From positions 1 to 64,000 of the IMG/VR virus record IMGVR_UViG_3300007276_000039: 64,000 nucleotides of DNA. One strand, 5' to 3'. Below the pieces are notes generated by a model. That model searched no databases, was not told the origin of the DNA, and saw only the letters and a program-made list of their open reading frames with translations. Origin of the DNA: a virus. The translations under genes were made by a program, and so were the position numbers. Position 1 is the stretch's first letter. Each line of letters begins with the position of its first letter. Shown piece after piece: positions 53,240 to 63,091 of this stretch.

Positions 53240-53250
53240 ATTTTTTCACC

Positions 53251-53574
53251 TCATTCTGTGGGATTCAAATGCCCTTCTACAAGAGCGAGAGCGGCGGTTT
53301 TCGTAAGATACCCGCTACCCTTGCTAACTCCGTTGTCGGTCAACCACTTAAGGATGTCCTTTCGTGACCAACCTTCATCGGGGATGCCGTCATCGCCACC
53401 ATCAACGGTGACTCCTTCATCTCCTTCAATGGAGAAATGTTTAGCGGGTAGCGTATGTCGCCATTCGTTTAACCACTCTTGCGTGACCTCTACTGTATCA
53501 CCACGAATCCAAGAGGTAGGCGTATCACGCCTACGCCTCTCAAAGAAGGGGCCAGTGTAAGTCACATTGGGCAT
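53251..53574 (-). CDS. Small protein with SAP/HeH-like C-terminus, 107 aa
   Basis: The N-terminal part (Pro/Arg-rich) is followed by an acidic linker. Residues ~68-102 (WSRKDILKWLTDNGV, then TKTAALALVEGHL) have the helix-extended loop-helix pattern of SAP or HeH modules. Similar small proteins follow the capsid gene in many siphoviruses. The function is unproven. Confidence 0.6.
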   Translation of the reverse strand: MPNVTYTGPFFERRRRDTPTSWIRGDTVEVTQEWLNEWRHTLPAKHFSIEGDEGVTVDGGDDGIPDEGWSRKDILKWLTDNGVSKGSGYLTKTAALALVEGHLNPTE

Positions 53575-53584
53575 TCAATCACAC

Positions 53585-54049
53585 TCAGTTAAGCATCATT
53601 ACGGTTACCGTTCCAGCACCGCCAGCCTTGCCGTGAAGGACGATTGCTGGAAGGAGCGCACCAGTCTTTGCGGCAGGTGCGGCACCAGTGTTGGTGAAAG
53701 TTGCAGATAGAGTCTTGTCGGCCACTGCGAAAGTAGTACCGAGCACACCGATAATCTTTGATGCACCTGCGGTAATAACCAGCACTTGCTCATTGGCATC
53801 CGCCAAGGTAAAACCAATGGTCACCATTCGCATACTGCCCACTGCGTTCCCGTCAGTGTTTTGAGCGGTGAAACCAGTAAGGGTGCCGGGGTATGAACCA
53901 CCAGCGTTACCGTCCAACCAACCCGTTTCATCAACAGGGGTACCAGTTCGCATATCCAAGTCCAAAAGAACTGATACAGTTCCAGTGGAGAAATCACCAT
54001 CGTCAAATGAAATCGTCAAGCCTTTTTGTGTCTTCGTTTCTGTCGTCAT
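53585..54049 (-). CDS. Putative decoration/capsid-stabilising protein, 154 aa
   Basis: A beta-rich, Ala/Thr/Gly-rich protein that directly follows the major capsid gene, the standard position of a decoration protein. It has no Cys and no charged patches. The homologous family cannot be named from sequence reading alone. Confidence 0.5.
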   Translation of the reverse strand: MTTETKTQKGLTISFDDGDFSTGTVSVLLDLDMRTGTPVDETGWLDGNAGGSYPGTLTGFTAQNTDGNAVGSMRMVTIGFTLADANEQVLVITAGASKIIGVLGTTFAVADKTLSATFTNTGAAPAAKTGALLPAIVLHGKAGGAGTVTVMMLN

Positions 54050-54083
54050 AATTTACACATCCATGTTTTTTTGTTTTCAACCC

Positions 54084-55184
54084 TCACTTGAGGTCACGGA
54101 TTGAGCCGTGTCCACCGAAGAAAGTCGTCCATAGTTCTCCCATGGTGCGGTACATTCCTTCTTGTCCGAGGCGGTTGATAGCGAATGGGTCGCCAGTTTC
54201 AATACCGCTCTCAAAGTATTGGGTTGGAATTGCAGTGCTGAAGTACAAGTAATCCGTGTCAAGGAAGTACATACGGCTCAAAGTGTCCGTTTGAATGTCC
54301 TTGGATGGGATGATTGGGACACCGTTGTAGGTGGCCACAATGAAACCTGCTTCAATACCGGGAACACCTTTCACACCGTTGTAGGTAGGGGTGACACGCT
54401 TCTCTTCCATAAACCGCTGTTGGCTTTGGAGGAGTTGTTGTAGGCGCATCAAGGTGTCGTATCCAGTAAGAATAACCTTGGGGTTTCCACCACGAGTCCA
54501 AATCTTTTGGAACAGGTCATCCAACTGGTCAAGGGACAAGTTGCGGTCAGTACCACTGTTTTCATTGTGCTCAGCGAGCGACCACGAGTTTGCACTGCGG
54601 TCAATGGAGTACATGTCTTCAGTTGAACCTGCGGAAGCACCAACGGTCACACGGTCAAGGGATTCAAAGTCGTTCCCTGCAACGGTGGCTTTGTCGGTCG
54701 TAAGCATCTTGTTCACATGCTCAGCGTGGTGCTTACCCATTTCTTCCTTGAGAATTGCACGAATGTCGCCCAATCCATCGTCCTTGTCGGACAGGAACAT
54801 TGCGGTTTCGCTCATGTCAAAGGTGTGAACCACAGTCTTTGGCTTGGCGGCAATGTGCTGGAAGGTTGGTTTGGTGGTGTCGGGGAGCGTAGCGTTTTCT
54901 GCAACACCGCCGCCAACCGTGAAGGAAGGACGCTCGGTGATGACTCGCCAACCACTGCGTTCCCAAGGTCGCTTGGGAAGGATGGAGAAGGCGTTGAACT
55001 CTTGGTTCAACTGGCTCCAAACCTTGCGTCCATAGATGGCTTGGTAAGTACCAGCCGTGGTGGACAGCATTGGAGCGTCAGCCTTGAGCAACTCGCTACC
55101 GGAGTAGGAGTATCCCATTGCGTTGCCTGCGCCGTAGTAGTATCGTTCCATGTCAGTAATGTTTCGGATGTAGTCTCTTGCCAT
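54084..55184 (-). CDS. Major capsid protein, HK97 fold
   Basis: A 366-aa protein directly downstream of the prohead protease/scaffold gene. The segment order fits an HK97-type shell protein: N-terminal arm (residues ~1-50), E-loop region near 70-110, the spine-helix stretch with DGLGDIRAILKEEMGKH near 135, and P-domain strands up to LWTTFFGGHG near the end. GAGGTGA precedes the ATG. Cleavage of the N-terminal arm by the viral protease is expected but no site can be named. No cross-link motif is evident. Confidence 0.8.
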   Translation of the reverse strand: MARDYIRNITDMERYYYGAGNAMGYSYSGSELLKADAPMLSTTAGTYQAIYGRKVWSQLNQEFNAFSILPKRPWERSGWRVITERPSFTVGGGVAENATLPDTTKPTFQHIAAKPKTVVHTFDMSETAMFLSDKDDGLGDIRAILKEEMGKHHAEHVNKMLTTDKATVAGNDFESLDRVTVGASAGSTEDMYSIDRSANSWSLAEHNENSGTDRNLSLDQLDDLFQKIWTRGGNPKVILTGYDTLMRLQQLLQSQQRFMEEKRVTPTYNGVKGVPGIEAGFIVATYNGVPIIPSKDIQTDTLSRMYFLDTDYLYFSTAIPTQYFESGIETGDPFAINRLGQEGMYRTMGELWTTFFGGHGSIRDLK

Positions 55185-55211
55185 ATCATTTCACCTCATT
55201 TATTTGTGTGT

Positions 55212-56591
55212 TCATTCCCCTCGCAGGGTGCGATGTGCAAGGGCGTGAACTTCGTCCCACCCCATGTTCGCCATGTCTTGCGTTGAGGGAATGTCAATGG
55301 ATGCAACCGACTTTTGAATGGTCGTGCCTGCTCCTGCACCGATGTTGTCAATGCGCTCGGAAAGAGCCTCAATGGACTTCACGATTTCCGTAAGTGGTGC
55401 TCGTGCGTCAAAGGCGGCTTTATCAGCCTCGGATTTAGCAACTTCCATCTCGTTGTTGAAGCGAGCGGCAAAGTTGCCTTCAAGGTTGTTTCGGAAGTCT
55501 TGTTCCAAAGCGGCGGCTTTGTAAACTTCGTAAGCGGCTTCAAGGTCTGCATCACTCACATTTTCGGAGTTGAGGTAGCCCTTGGACAATGAGGCTGGCC
55601 CCATTGCTCCGGCAGGAGTTTTACCACCGGAAGCGGTGATAGCGTTGATTGCACCAGTGGAGGGAGAACCGTTCTCCTGTCCTCGGCCACGGACTTGACC
55701 ACCGAAGTAGTCAGCACCGTCAACAGCGTCGGGGTTGTCAAAGCCACCAAGTTGGGCTTTCTCAAGTTGGTCAAAGTGGAGGCGAGCACCATCAGTGTCA
55801 ACGCCAGCCGACTTGAGGGTGTTTTCCATCCAAGAAAGGTATTCGGAGGAAATAACATCGGAGTATTCTCCTTTGTCCATGTACATCTTGTCATCGTCTT
55901 TCTTTTCGTCTTTCATTTCGTCACCTTCTTCTTTTTCGGGCTTTTTTTCTTCATCACTACCCTTACCCTTCATGTGTTCACGGAGTTGAGGAGGTAGTTC
56001 TCCCTTTTCCATGGCATCCAGTCGGCTTTCAAGTCGTGACATAATTTCTGTCAAATCACTGTTTTCGTTTGTCATAGTGTTGTCCTCCTTCAAAATGCGG
56101 AACTGTGCTTCGGGGTTGATACCCTTTTCACAAATCGTCACCTCATGCAACTCCATTTTTGAAATCTCTTGGTAGTCGCCTTTTTCCATGTCGGACTTTC
56201 GCACTCGCTTGAATGCTTGCCCTCCAATAGAAAATCCACGAAGGTTGCCCTTGCGGATTTCAGCGGCTACTTCACGAGCCTTCTCTATATCGTTGCGGAG
56301 TTTAACAACAACGAACAGCCCTGTGTCATCCGTTTCGGATTTCCACATGCGTCCGTTGGAATCAATGTACGAGTCAATGACTTCGCCAACTTGAATGTTG
56401 GAGTGAGCCAACTGTACATTGCGGTACTTTTCACCCTTCATGAAGCCATCAAAGGCATCCTTTAGGGCGGAGCGAGTAATGAGGTCGCCTTGCTTATCTA
56501 CAAGTTCAACTGATGCGTAGCCAGCAACAACCAAATCGTTACCACTCTTGAGGAGAGTGATACCGTCAGTAGGTCGTTGAATGCTCAGCAT
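55212..56591 (-). CDS. Prohead maturation protease fused to scaffold-like domain
   Basis: At 459 aa. Residues ~15-170 are the HK97-type (S78/U35) protease: AGYASVELVDKQGD, LAHS with His63, GFSIGG with Ser121, and ELHEVTICEKGINPEA at the end of the domain. These supply the catalytic His and Ser. Residues ~175-459 are Lys/Glu-rich and helical, probably a scaffold (delta-domain-like) part that is removed during maturation. The last residues carry a DMANMGWDEVHALA motif shared with the protein at 63088-63429. It lies just before the capsid gene, as in the HK97 order. Confidence 0.88.
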   Translation of the reverse strand: MLSIQRPTDGITLLKSGNDLVVAGYASVELVDKQGDLITRSALKDAFDGFMKGEKYRNVQLAHSNIQVGEVIDSYIDSNGRMWKSETDDTGLFVVVKLRNDIEKAREVAAEIRKGNLRGFSIGGQAFKRVRKSDMEKGDYQEISKMELHEVTICEKGINPEAQFRILKEDNTMTNENSDLTEIMSRLESRLDAMEKGELPPQLREHMKGKGSDEEKKPEKEEGDEMKDEKKDDDKMYMDKGEYSDVISSEYLSWMENTLKSAGVDTDGARLHFDQLEKAQLGGFDNPDAVDGADYFGGQVRGRGQENGSPSTGAINAITASGGKTPAGAMGPASLSKGYLNSENVSDADLEAAYEVYKAAALEQDFRNNLEGNFAARFNNEMEVAKSEADKAAFDARAPLTEIVKSIEALSERIDNIGAGAGTTIQKSVASIDIPSTQDMANMGWDEVHALAHRTLRGE

Positions 56592-56630
56592 TGAACTTCC
56601 GACTCCCTGTTATGGTATAAGAATGGTTCG

Positions 56631-59600
56631 TCAAGTCCGAGACACCAACGGCTGGTCATTGTCGTAGTCTATAGAGAGTCTTTCACCCTCGTCAGTTTCT
56701 ACTTGAATGTGATTCAGTCGCTCGGTTTTCTTCTCTTTCTTTTCATCAGTAATTTTTTTCTCACCGTCAAAATCCGGTAAGGTTGACTCGTGACGAAGTT
56801 GGGTTGGGCCACGGGGCGATTCCTGCGGTGTACCAACATCAATACCCAGTCCCTTTGGCCCAGTCCATGTCATGCGCTCTTTGCTGATTTTATCCAAGGC
56901 TCGTACAATAACTTCCAATGCTTTCTTTGTTTGATTGGGTTTGAGAAGGCGATTTTCATCATCTTCTTCAAGAATACCCACGCTTTGCTCTTCAGTTCGT
57001 TTATCGCTCGGCTTCTTCGGCATTACATCACTTTCAGTTTGTTTACTGAGTAATCCTTTTACCATTAGTGGAGCAACCGACGACCAAAACGGCATAAGAC
57101 TTTCAGCCAGCACCACAGGGTAATCGGTCTTGGTCAAATCACCCATCGTGCTTTTTGGTGAATGCACACACCACACATCGCCTATTTCTTCCATGTTGTA
57201 CACTACTGTGTCAACTCCCTTCAACACGATTTGAATCTGTGAGTCCGAGATTTCAATATCGTGAGGAATAAGAATTGGTGCGAATGCTTTGGTCATGAGG
57301 TCAAGAGATTCTGTGCTGGCCGCACCCTCTCCTTCACCCTCCCCTTCCAACTCCTTGACTTGTACATTGTACACAGGGCGGTTTTTGCGGTTTTTCTTGG
57401 AAATACCCGTGATGGATGCACGAACAATGTCGCCAACCTTGAACACCATACGCTGGTTATGAGCCGTACCCACATCCATGTAATGTTCACCATCATGCTC
57501 CACAGCCCTGTTTCCAAGCCCCTCAATCTCAAGGATAGGGCCAGCACCCAACTGATAGGTGTACGGGCCTTTGCCACGACGGTCAAGGATGATGAAGTTG
57601 AAGTCTCGGCTGTCACGGTAAACAATCCACTTTGGATGTCGTCGCTCTCCACGCATGTAGGTGGATTTGTTGTCTCGCAACAAAATGTTGTCGTGGTCGT
57701 CTTTGAGGTTCTTTACAGCGTCGGCCAGTCCCTCATCGTCTGTCATACGAGTATCGTGTGGGCCGGGTACAATCACAGGCTCTTGACTGTCAAACTGTGA
57801 GCGTAGAATTTTCAACCGCTCAAACAACTGCATTTCACCCACATTGGTATCGTCGTAATTGATAATGTCAATGATGTTCAACTCTTCTTCACCAAGAATA
57901 GCGTCCAGCGTATAGTTCTTGTCGTTCATTTTTTCAAGAGCCTCTTTCGTGGCTTTGCGTAGCCCCTTCTTACGACCGTTTTCATCATACGCCGTAATCT
58001 CGTCATCACTGCGTACAATGATAATTCGCTTCCCATCATACCACTTACTTACAACCCACGAGCCGCTGAAACCACGAAGGTGTTCAAGGTCGGCCAAATC
58101 AAAAATGCGGTGCATAGGGCGAACAGCAGGACTCCATTTCGCATCGTCGCTCTTGCTCAACAACACATCCGGGTCAAGTAGAGAGGTGATGAGTTCGGTC
58201 ATCTCACTTGCCGCTACCGTAGTTGGAATCTCGCTTGCTGTTTCTGCTGTCTCCATGTTCATGCTTTGGTGAGGATTGTCGGGGTACTGAGGTGGTGGTG
58301 CATTTGCATAGACTTGTTGCGCTACTTCTTTTCCGTGAATCATAGCGGTCAAATCCTCCGGCACAGAATGATACAACCCTGTGCCTACATTTGAACCGAT
58401 GTGAATTGTACCGTCGTCGCCAAACTCAGCACCAAGTGTAGGTGTTGCTTCATACCCATGGTGCCACGCACCGCTGTCAAAGTTATCCGTCAACCCTGCG
58501 TGTGCGGGCGAAGGAATACCCAGTGGATACTGAGACATGCCTGCTGTTTCAGGAATTTCCAAGTCGGGTGTGAAGACACCTTCCTCTTCTTCAAGTACAC
58601 GAGGGTCAAAGTGAATAATCGTGTCAAGGTGATTCTTGGTGTCGTTTGTTTTACGGGATTTTGATTGACTACCAAAGCCCTTTGCACCGTGAATATCACC
58701 TTTGACGGCACCAATACCAGCGGCTTTCATTGAGTCTTTGAATTGCTGTGGGTTAAGTTTCATACCCATGGCTCGTGGAATACCGTGAGAAAGATGTCCA
58801 CCCCATGCTTTTATGTCAGTTTGTTGTGCAAAGTGGTTAATGGCTTGATGATACCCGTTTTCTCGTGCGTGGCGATAGAACGCCTCATGGTCGTCCAACT
58901 CCTCTTCGGGCTTGTTCATCATCTCTTCGTCGGTGAAATGATTGAGGTCAAGCCCGTCAATGTTCGGGATTTTACCACTGAGAAGAATGTTCTTAATTGT
59001 AGAAACTTGTAACGGCGCACCTCTTTCACCCACCATATCAATGAGTTCTTGGGCTTTCACTTTTGCAACAGGAGTTCGTTGGATTCCAAGTTTGTCCAAC
59101 AGTTTGTCAGCATTTTCATCACCCTCAACCATTATACCGTCTGTGGACAAATGATTAGCGATAGTAGCGTGGAATGGATTTTGTGCCGCAGGGTCGGTGT
59201 CTCGTACAGAAGCCTGTAATCCATAATTGGTTGAAGAAACACCGTGTACACTGTGAGGAACAGACACAATGTAGCGTTGAGCGTCACGCATCAGTTGATG
59301 GGTGTTTGCGATAAACTTCTCCGGCTCGTCGGGATTGAAAGCATCGGGGTCATGCTCAAGGTATTTTGGTAGAAGAACATCTCGTGCAACCTCAGCAATG
59401 GTTTGTCGGTGGCCACCAAACAATTGCTCCATACGAGTGGCATCAAGTTTCCACATTGTGTTTTTACTCTTCTTTTGTGTGCTTTGCTGTACCTTTTCCA
59501 ATTGTTGAGTCGTATCGTTGATTTCAGCCATCAACGGTTGCAATTCTTCAATGGGTGCGCCAGTGGTTTGCTTTTCAGTCAACTCTTGATTTAATTCTTC

Positions 59601-62417
59601 AAGCATTGTTGTGAGTTCGGATTCTTGTTGCGAAGCGGGTAACATACCGCCGAATTGAAGCAAACGAGAAACGGCATCCTTTTCGTCAGCCGCCATTGTG
59701 GTTTTTGTTTTCTGTGTCTTTTTCTTCGCTTGCAGTTCCTCAGTCATGGTTTCCGTCATGCTTTGAAGAGAAGAAAGCAACTTCTGTTCATCAAACTCAC
59801 CAAGACCTCGGCCCAACAAAGCAGTGTTTAATTCGGGATGCTTATCTGTAACGACACCGGGTGCCATCGGGAGAGTGTTTCTACCGTGCATAAGGTACTC
59901 AAGAATCTCCTTTGGGTCTTGTGTACCCAGTATTTTTGACGCTTGAGTAATGGCCGTCATAGCGTGATTCATATCGGGATTGGTCAACACTTGATTCTTC
60001 AACGCATTGAACGAAAAGCCACTACCACCGCCCCATCGCATAAAATCAATGAAGTGTTCTTTGCTCTCCCCACCACTGAATGCCTCATCTCCACGAAGGA
60101 AGTCTTGAACTTTCATCAGTGATTTTTGTGCTGGTTGATGAGGGTGATTCATACGCCCGCCAAGCGTTTCAAGGAAGTGAGCCAGTTGTGCGTTCTTGTG
60201 CATATTGCTGTCCGAAGGAGATGCGCCGTAGGATGTGAAGGCACCCACATGATAGGTGGGAATAATTGTGTGTGGATATGTCAACGGTTTGAGATGGGTG
60301 CCAAACCTGTCCTTACGCTCTTTGTCCGTCATGTGGCGAATCGTGTATTCGTAATCGGGGTTGAGTGTCGTTTTGTGTTCTGTGTAGTTGTTCTTGCCGG
60401 TTGAACCGTCCCGGTACGCTCGTTTTTTGGAATGCCCTACGGGAGAAAGCAAGTTTTGTAGCAACTCTTTTTGGTTGAAGTATGAAAAGCCCTTACCAGT
60501 AGAAACAAATTGCTGTGTGCTTGTGTTTACCTTTTTCATTTTTTCGCCAAACTCACCAATCAACTTTGTTTTTAATGGCATGAAGTGATGAGCGAGCGTT
60601 GTGTTATCGGGATTGGCATTGATGTAATTTGCACCAGCATCGCTTAGTTCTGTGAATGGCGAAAGACCGTCCTCATCAGCATGTGTGGCGTGAAGGATGT
60701 CATGGTAAGTTGCAAGCGTTATACCTGCTCCGCCCGTTTTTGCAAAGGCTGAGTCCCAAAAGCGACCGGGGCCGTAAGTGAAACCGTCACTGTGGTTTCG
60801 CCAGTAATTCGGTTTTTCCTCTGTTGGATGAGGGCCGTGTGGGGAAGTAAAAAAGGCCCGATGATTGCGAGCATCCTTGATACCAGCATGAAGTGAAGAG
60901 TTCGCCTTAGCCATGGATTCAATGTCGTCAATCAAGTCAGCGTTGACAATTGGTTCTTCCAATTTACCGTGAATTGGATGGTCGGTCATCAACTCCCGTG
61001 TCTTAGGGTCGTAGCCAGCCAAATAAAGCAAATCAGCCTTGCTCATTCGCACATCGTCAAGACTTCGCTTTCTTCCCTTTACTTTGAAGTGGCTTGCCAT
61101 TGCATCTTTCATTTCGTCTTGGTCAAGTTCTCTCATTGGGTTCTTGTCCACATAAAGGCGTGGTAGAAACTTGTGATGCCCCGATATACCGTAGTTGTCT
61201 CGGATGCGTTCAAGAATAATTTCTGAGAGTGAATGACCATCAAATTCATCCATAGGCTCGTGAGCAAATCTACCCATAGCCTGTTGCAAAAACATGTTGC
61301 TTTCACCAGCAATGTAGTCGTTGTCATTGTTTTCTTGATGGTAGTGTGCATTTCGCCCCATATGTGTCATTGGACGCATAGCCCAATTCATTTCGGGAGT
61401 CATACGCATGAGGGCGTTGTATTTGAGGCGAGCAGAAGGAAACTTTTGTCCGTTAGGTAGCGAAATCAAATCATGGTCGTCAAGACCCTTTTCACCGATA
61501 TGCTCCATGATGGCTGTGCGTTCTTCGGGGTCAAACCATTCAAGGCCAAGCATGTAGCCAAGGTGCCCAAGCCGTGTTGGGTGTTCTTCATACTTGTCGC
61601 TGAGCATCATGTTGCTATCGTCATCAGCCTCCCACATGGCCGCTCGGTCAGCAAAGTGTTCTTTGCGAAGTTGCTCTTTCATCTCAGCGTTGTCCATACC
61701 TTCAGCCAGTAATTCCTCTTGACGATTCTTGTTCCGCTTTAACCAACGGAAATAATCTCGCTCGTAGAGGTCATGCTGGTGATGAAGAAGTGTGCCGTTT
61801 GGACGGGTATCACCAAGAATGTTTACCTTCTTTCCTCCTTTTTGCTGAAACCCACCGACAAGAGGATGGTCTTTACCGAGAGTATCAAAGAATTGCTTTT
61901 CCATTTCCTTCTCGGCTTCACCATGCCCACCCAGTGCCCAACTTCGTAGCATCTCTACATAGGCAGGCATCCCCGACACTGCGTTGGTACGAAGAAGCGG
62001 GTGGTTGACTTCGTGAAACGGGAAGTGGTGCCGCTGGTATGGATGTGTGCCGTCCTTTGGTTGGTAGTACGGCCACATTGCATGGCCGTGCTTTTTGTTT
62101 ACAGGTGATTGAAGCCCGTCTTTCCATACATGGTTGGTCGGCTCGCCATGTGAGTGTTGAAGAGCGAACAAGTAGCCCATACCTTCGGGATATTTGTAAT
62201 CGGTTTCACCGACTTTTACTGCATCTTTTTCTGCTTGTTCTTTATTCTTGTAAATCATCTCAGCCGTGGCTTTGAGAGATTTGAACAACGGTTCGCTTGG
62301 AGTCGTGTCAAGTGCTTCGTAGGCAAGAATGTATTCAGCCGCCGAATAAACAAGGTCAAGACCATCATCCAGTGATTTAAGCAGTTGGTTGCTACACACA
62401 AAGAAATGGTCGTTCAC
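56631..62417 (-). CDS. 1,928-aa head-region protein with C-terminal ATP-dependent DNA ligase-like domain
   Basis: The first ~1,400 residues match nothing I recognise: they are His/Met-rich, soluble, with helical Gln-rich coiled parts (~950-1020). From ~1435 to ~1690 there is a ligase-type nucleotidyltransferase: motif I KWYDGKR (candidate Lys1458), the motif III region LDAILGEEEL (~1504), ERLKILRSQF, then a YMRGERRHPKWIVYRD stretch and an OB-like FKVGDIVRASITG (~1655). The motif IV Glu and the lysines of motif V look replaced (ILLRD, VYR). The enzyme may be divergent or inactive. The GTG start follows GGTGAT. It lies between head genes and protease, so it could be packaged. Confidence 0.8.
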   Translation of the reverse strand: MNDHFFVCSNQLLKSLDDGLDLVYSAAEYILAYEALDTTPSEPLFKSLKATAEMIYKNKEQAEKDAVKVGETDYKYPEGMGYLFALQHSHGEPTNHVWKDGLQSPVNKKHGHAMWPYYQPKDGTHPYQRHHFPFHEVNHPLLRTNAVSGMPAYVEMLRSWALGGHGEAEKEMEKQFFDTLGKDHPLVGGFQQKGGKKVNILGDTRPNGTLLHHQHDLYERDYFRWLKRNKNRQEELLAEGMDNAEMKEQLRKEHFADRAAMWEADDDSNMMLSDKYEEHPTRLGHLGYMLGLEWFDPEERTAIMEHIGEKGLDDHDLISLPNGQKFPSARLKYNALMRMTPEMNWAMRPMTHMGRNAHYHQENNDNDYIAGESNMFLQQAMGRFAHEPMDEFDGHSLSEIILERIRDNYGISGHHKFLPRLYVDKNPMRELDQDEMKDAMASHFKVKGRKRSLDDVRMSKADLLYLAGYDPKTRELMTDHPIHGKLEEPIVNADLIDDIESMAKANSSLHAGIKDARNHRAFFTSPHGPHPTEEKPNYWRNHSDGFTYGPGRFWDSAFAKTGGAGITLATYHDILHATHADEDGLSPFTELSDAGANYINANPDNTTLAHHFMPLKTKLIGEFGEKMKKVNTSTQQFVSTGKGFSYFNQKELLQNLLSPVGHSKKRAYRDGSTGKNNYTEHKTTLNPDYEYTIRHMTDKERKDRFGTHLKPLTYPHTIIPTYHVGAFTSYGASPSDSNMHKNAQLAHFLETLGGRMNHPHQPAQKSLMKVQDFLRGDEAFSGGESKEHFIDFMRWGGGSGFSFNALKNQVLTNPDMNHAMTAITQASKILGTQDPKEILEYLMHGRNTLPMAPGVVTDKHPELNTALLGRGLGEFDEQKLLSSLQSMTETMTEELQAKKKTQKTKTTMAADEKDAVSRLLQFGGMLPASQQESELTTMLEELNQELTEKQTTGAPIEELQPLMAEINDTTQQLEKVQQSTQKKSKNTMWKLDATRMEQLFGGHRQTIAEVARDVLLPKYLEHDPDAFNPDEPEKFIANTHQLMRDAQRYIVSVPHSVHGVSSTNYGLQASVRDTDPAAQNPFHATIANHLSTDGIMVEGDENADKLLDKLGIQRTPVAKVKAQELIDMVGERGAPLQVSTIKNILLSGKIPNIDGLDLNHFTDEEMMNKPEEELDDHEAFYRHARENGYHQAINHFAQQTDIKAWGGHLSHGIPRAMGMKLNPQQFKDSMKAAGIGAVKGDIHGAKGFGSQSKSRKTNDTKNHLDTIIHFDPRVLEEEEGVFTPDLEIPETAGMSQYPLGIPSPAHAGLTDNFDSGAWHHGYEATPTLGAEFGDDGTIHIGSNVGTGLYHSVPEDLTAMIHGKEVAQQVYANAPPPQYPDNPHQSMNMETAETASEIPTTVAASEMTELITSLLDPDVLLSKSDDAKWSPAVRPMHRIFDLADLEHLRGFSGSWVVSKWYDGKRIIIVRSDDEITAYDENGRKKGLRKATKEALEKMNDKNYTLDAILGEEELNIIDIINYDDTNVGEMQLFERLKILRSQFDSQEPVIVPGPHDTRMTDDEGLADAVKNLKDDHDNILLRDNKSTYMRGERRHPKWIVYRDSRDFNFIILDRRGKGPYTYQLGAGPILEIEGLGNRAVEHDGEHYMDVGTAHNQRMVFKVGDIVRASITGISKKNRKNRPVYNVQVKELEGEGEGEGAASTESLDLMTKAFAPILIPHDIEISDSQIQIVLKGVDTVVYNMEEIGDVWCVHSPKSTMGDLTKTDYPVVLAESLMPFWSSVAPLMVKGLLSKQTESDVMPKKPSDKRTEEQSVGILEEDDENRLLKPNQTKKALEVIVRALDKISKERMTWTGPKGLGIDVGTPQESPRGPTQLRHESTLPDFDGEKKITDEKKEKKTERLNHIQVETDEGERLSIDYDNDQPLVSRT

Positions 62418-62429
62418 GCTATCACCGCC

Positions 62430-62576
62430 CTATTGGAGCGGTACAAATTGTGGACAAGCGTGCAAATCCATTCCGCCATGTTGCGGCAATTGACATCCTG
62501 TGCGTTCAACGCCTCCACACAGACCACAAATAACTGGTGCACCGCTTTCACGCATTGCCGCTTTTGGGTTAGGCAT
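62430..62576 (-). CDS. Zinc-finger miniprotein, 48 aa
   Basis: This gene lies in the gap between two larger ones. ATG 62576 overlaps the upstream TGA (TGATG). The product has CGLCGG, a second Cys about 12 residues on and another near the end, a likely zinc knuckle. The fit between neighbouring stop and start supports it. Confidence 0.6.
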   Translation of the reverse strand: MPNPKAAMRESGAPVICGLCGGVERTGCQLPQHGGMDLHACPQFVPLQ

Positions 62577-63091
62577 CAACGCCCACCCGCCGTGTCTTCT
62601 CGCTCAGCCCCTCGTCCCTCATGAGGATTCATACGAGAGCCGAGGCGTTGAGTGTCAATGGCTTCTTTGGGCTTCTTTTTCTTGGGAGCATCCTCAGTCT
62701 CAATGGTGCGTCCGTTAGTGGTAAAGTAACCACTTTTGGTTTGTCCACCCGATTCAGCGTGGAAAGAAGGATTGACATCGGTGATTTTCTCAGCCTTGAA
62801 GCCCGGTTCGGCTTTGGCCATTTTACCATGAGACTTGTTGCATTGTGCCTTTTGCTTTTCCGAGCATTCCGAATACTTCTTACCGAAGTTCTTCATACAG
62901 TATTTATCTTTGGTAGCCATGTCAGCCTTAGCCATTTTGCCACCGCAACCCATTTTCATACATTGGCCCATTTTGTTGAGTTTACCACCTTTACACTTTG
63001 GACAATCTTCACCTTTTAGCAATTCGTCAATTCGTTGTTCAAGTTCAATGGCCTTTGTCAAATATCCGTTTTCTACTGGTCGTGGTTTCAT
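62576..63091 (-). CDS. Cys-rich protein, 171 aa
   Basis: Residues ~28-85 contain at least eight Cys (CPKCKGG, CMKMGCGGK, YCMKNFG, CSEKQKAQCNK), suggesting one or two metal-binding domains. The flanks are Lys-rich and disordered-looking. I chose ATG 63091 because GGAGGGTG lies upstream; the frame is open further back. It may be a scaffold- or portal-associated protein. No enzyme family recognised. Confidence 0.7.
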   Translation of the reverse strand: MKPRPVENGYLTKAIELEQRIDELLKGEDCPKCKGGKLNKMGQCMKMGCGGKMAKADMATKDKYCMKNFGKKYSECSEKQKAQCNKSHGKMAKAEPGFKAEKITDVNPSFHAESGGQTKSGYFTTNGRTIETEDAPKKKKPKEAIDTQRLGSRMNPHEGRGAEREDTAGGR

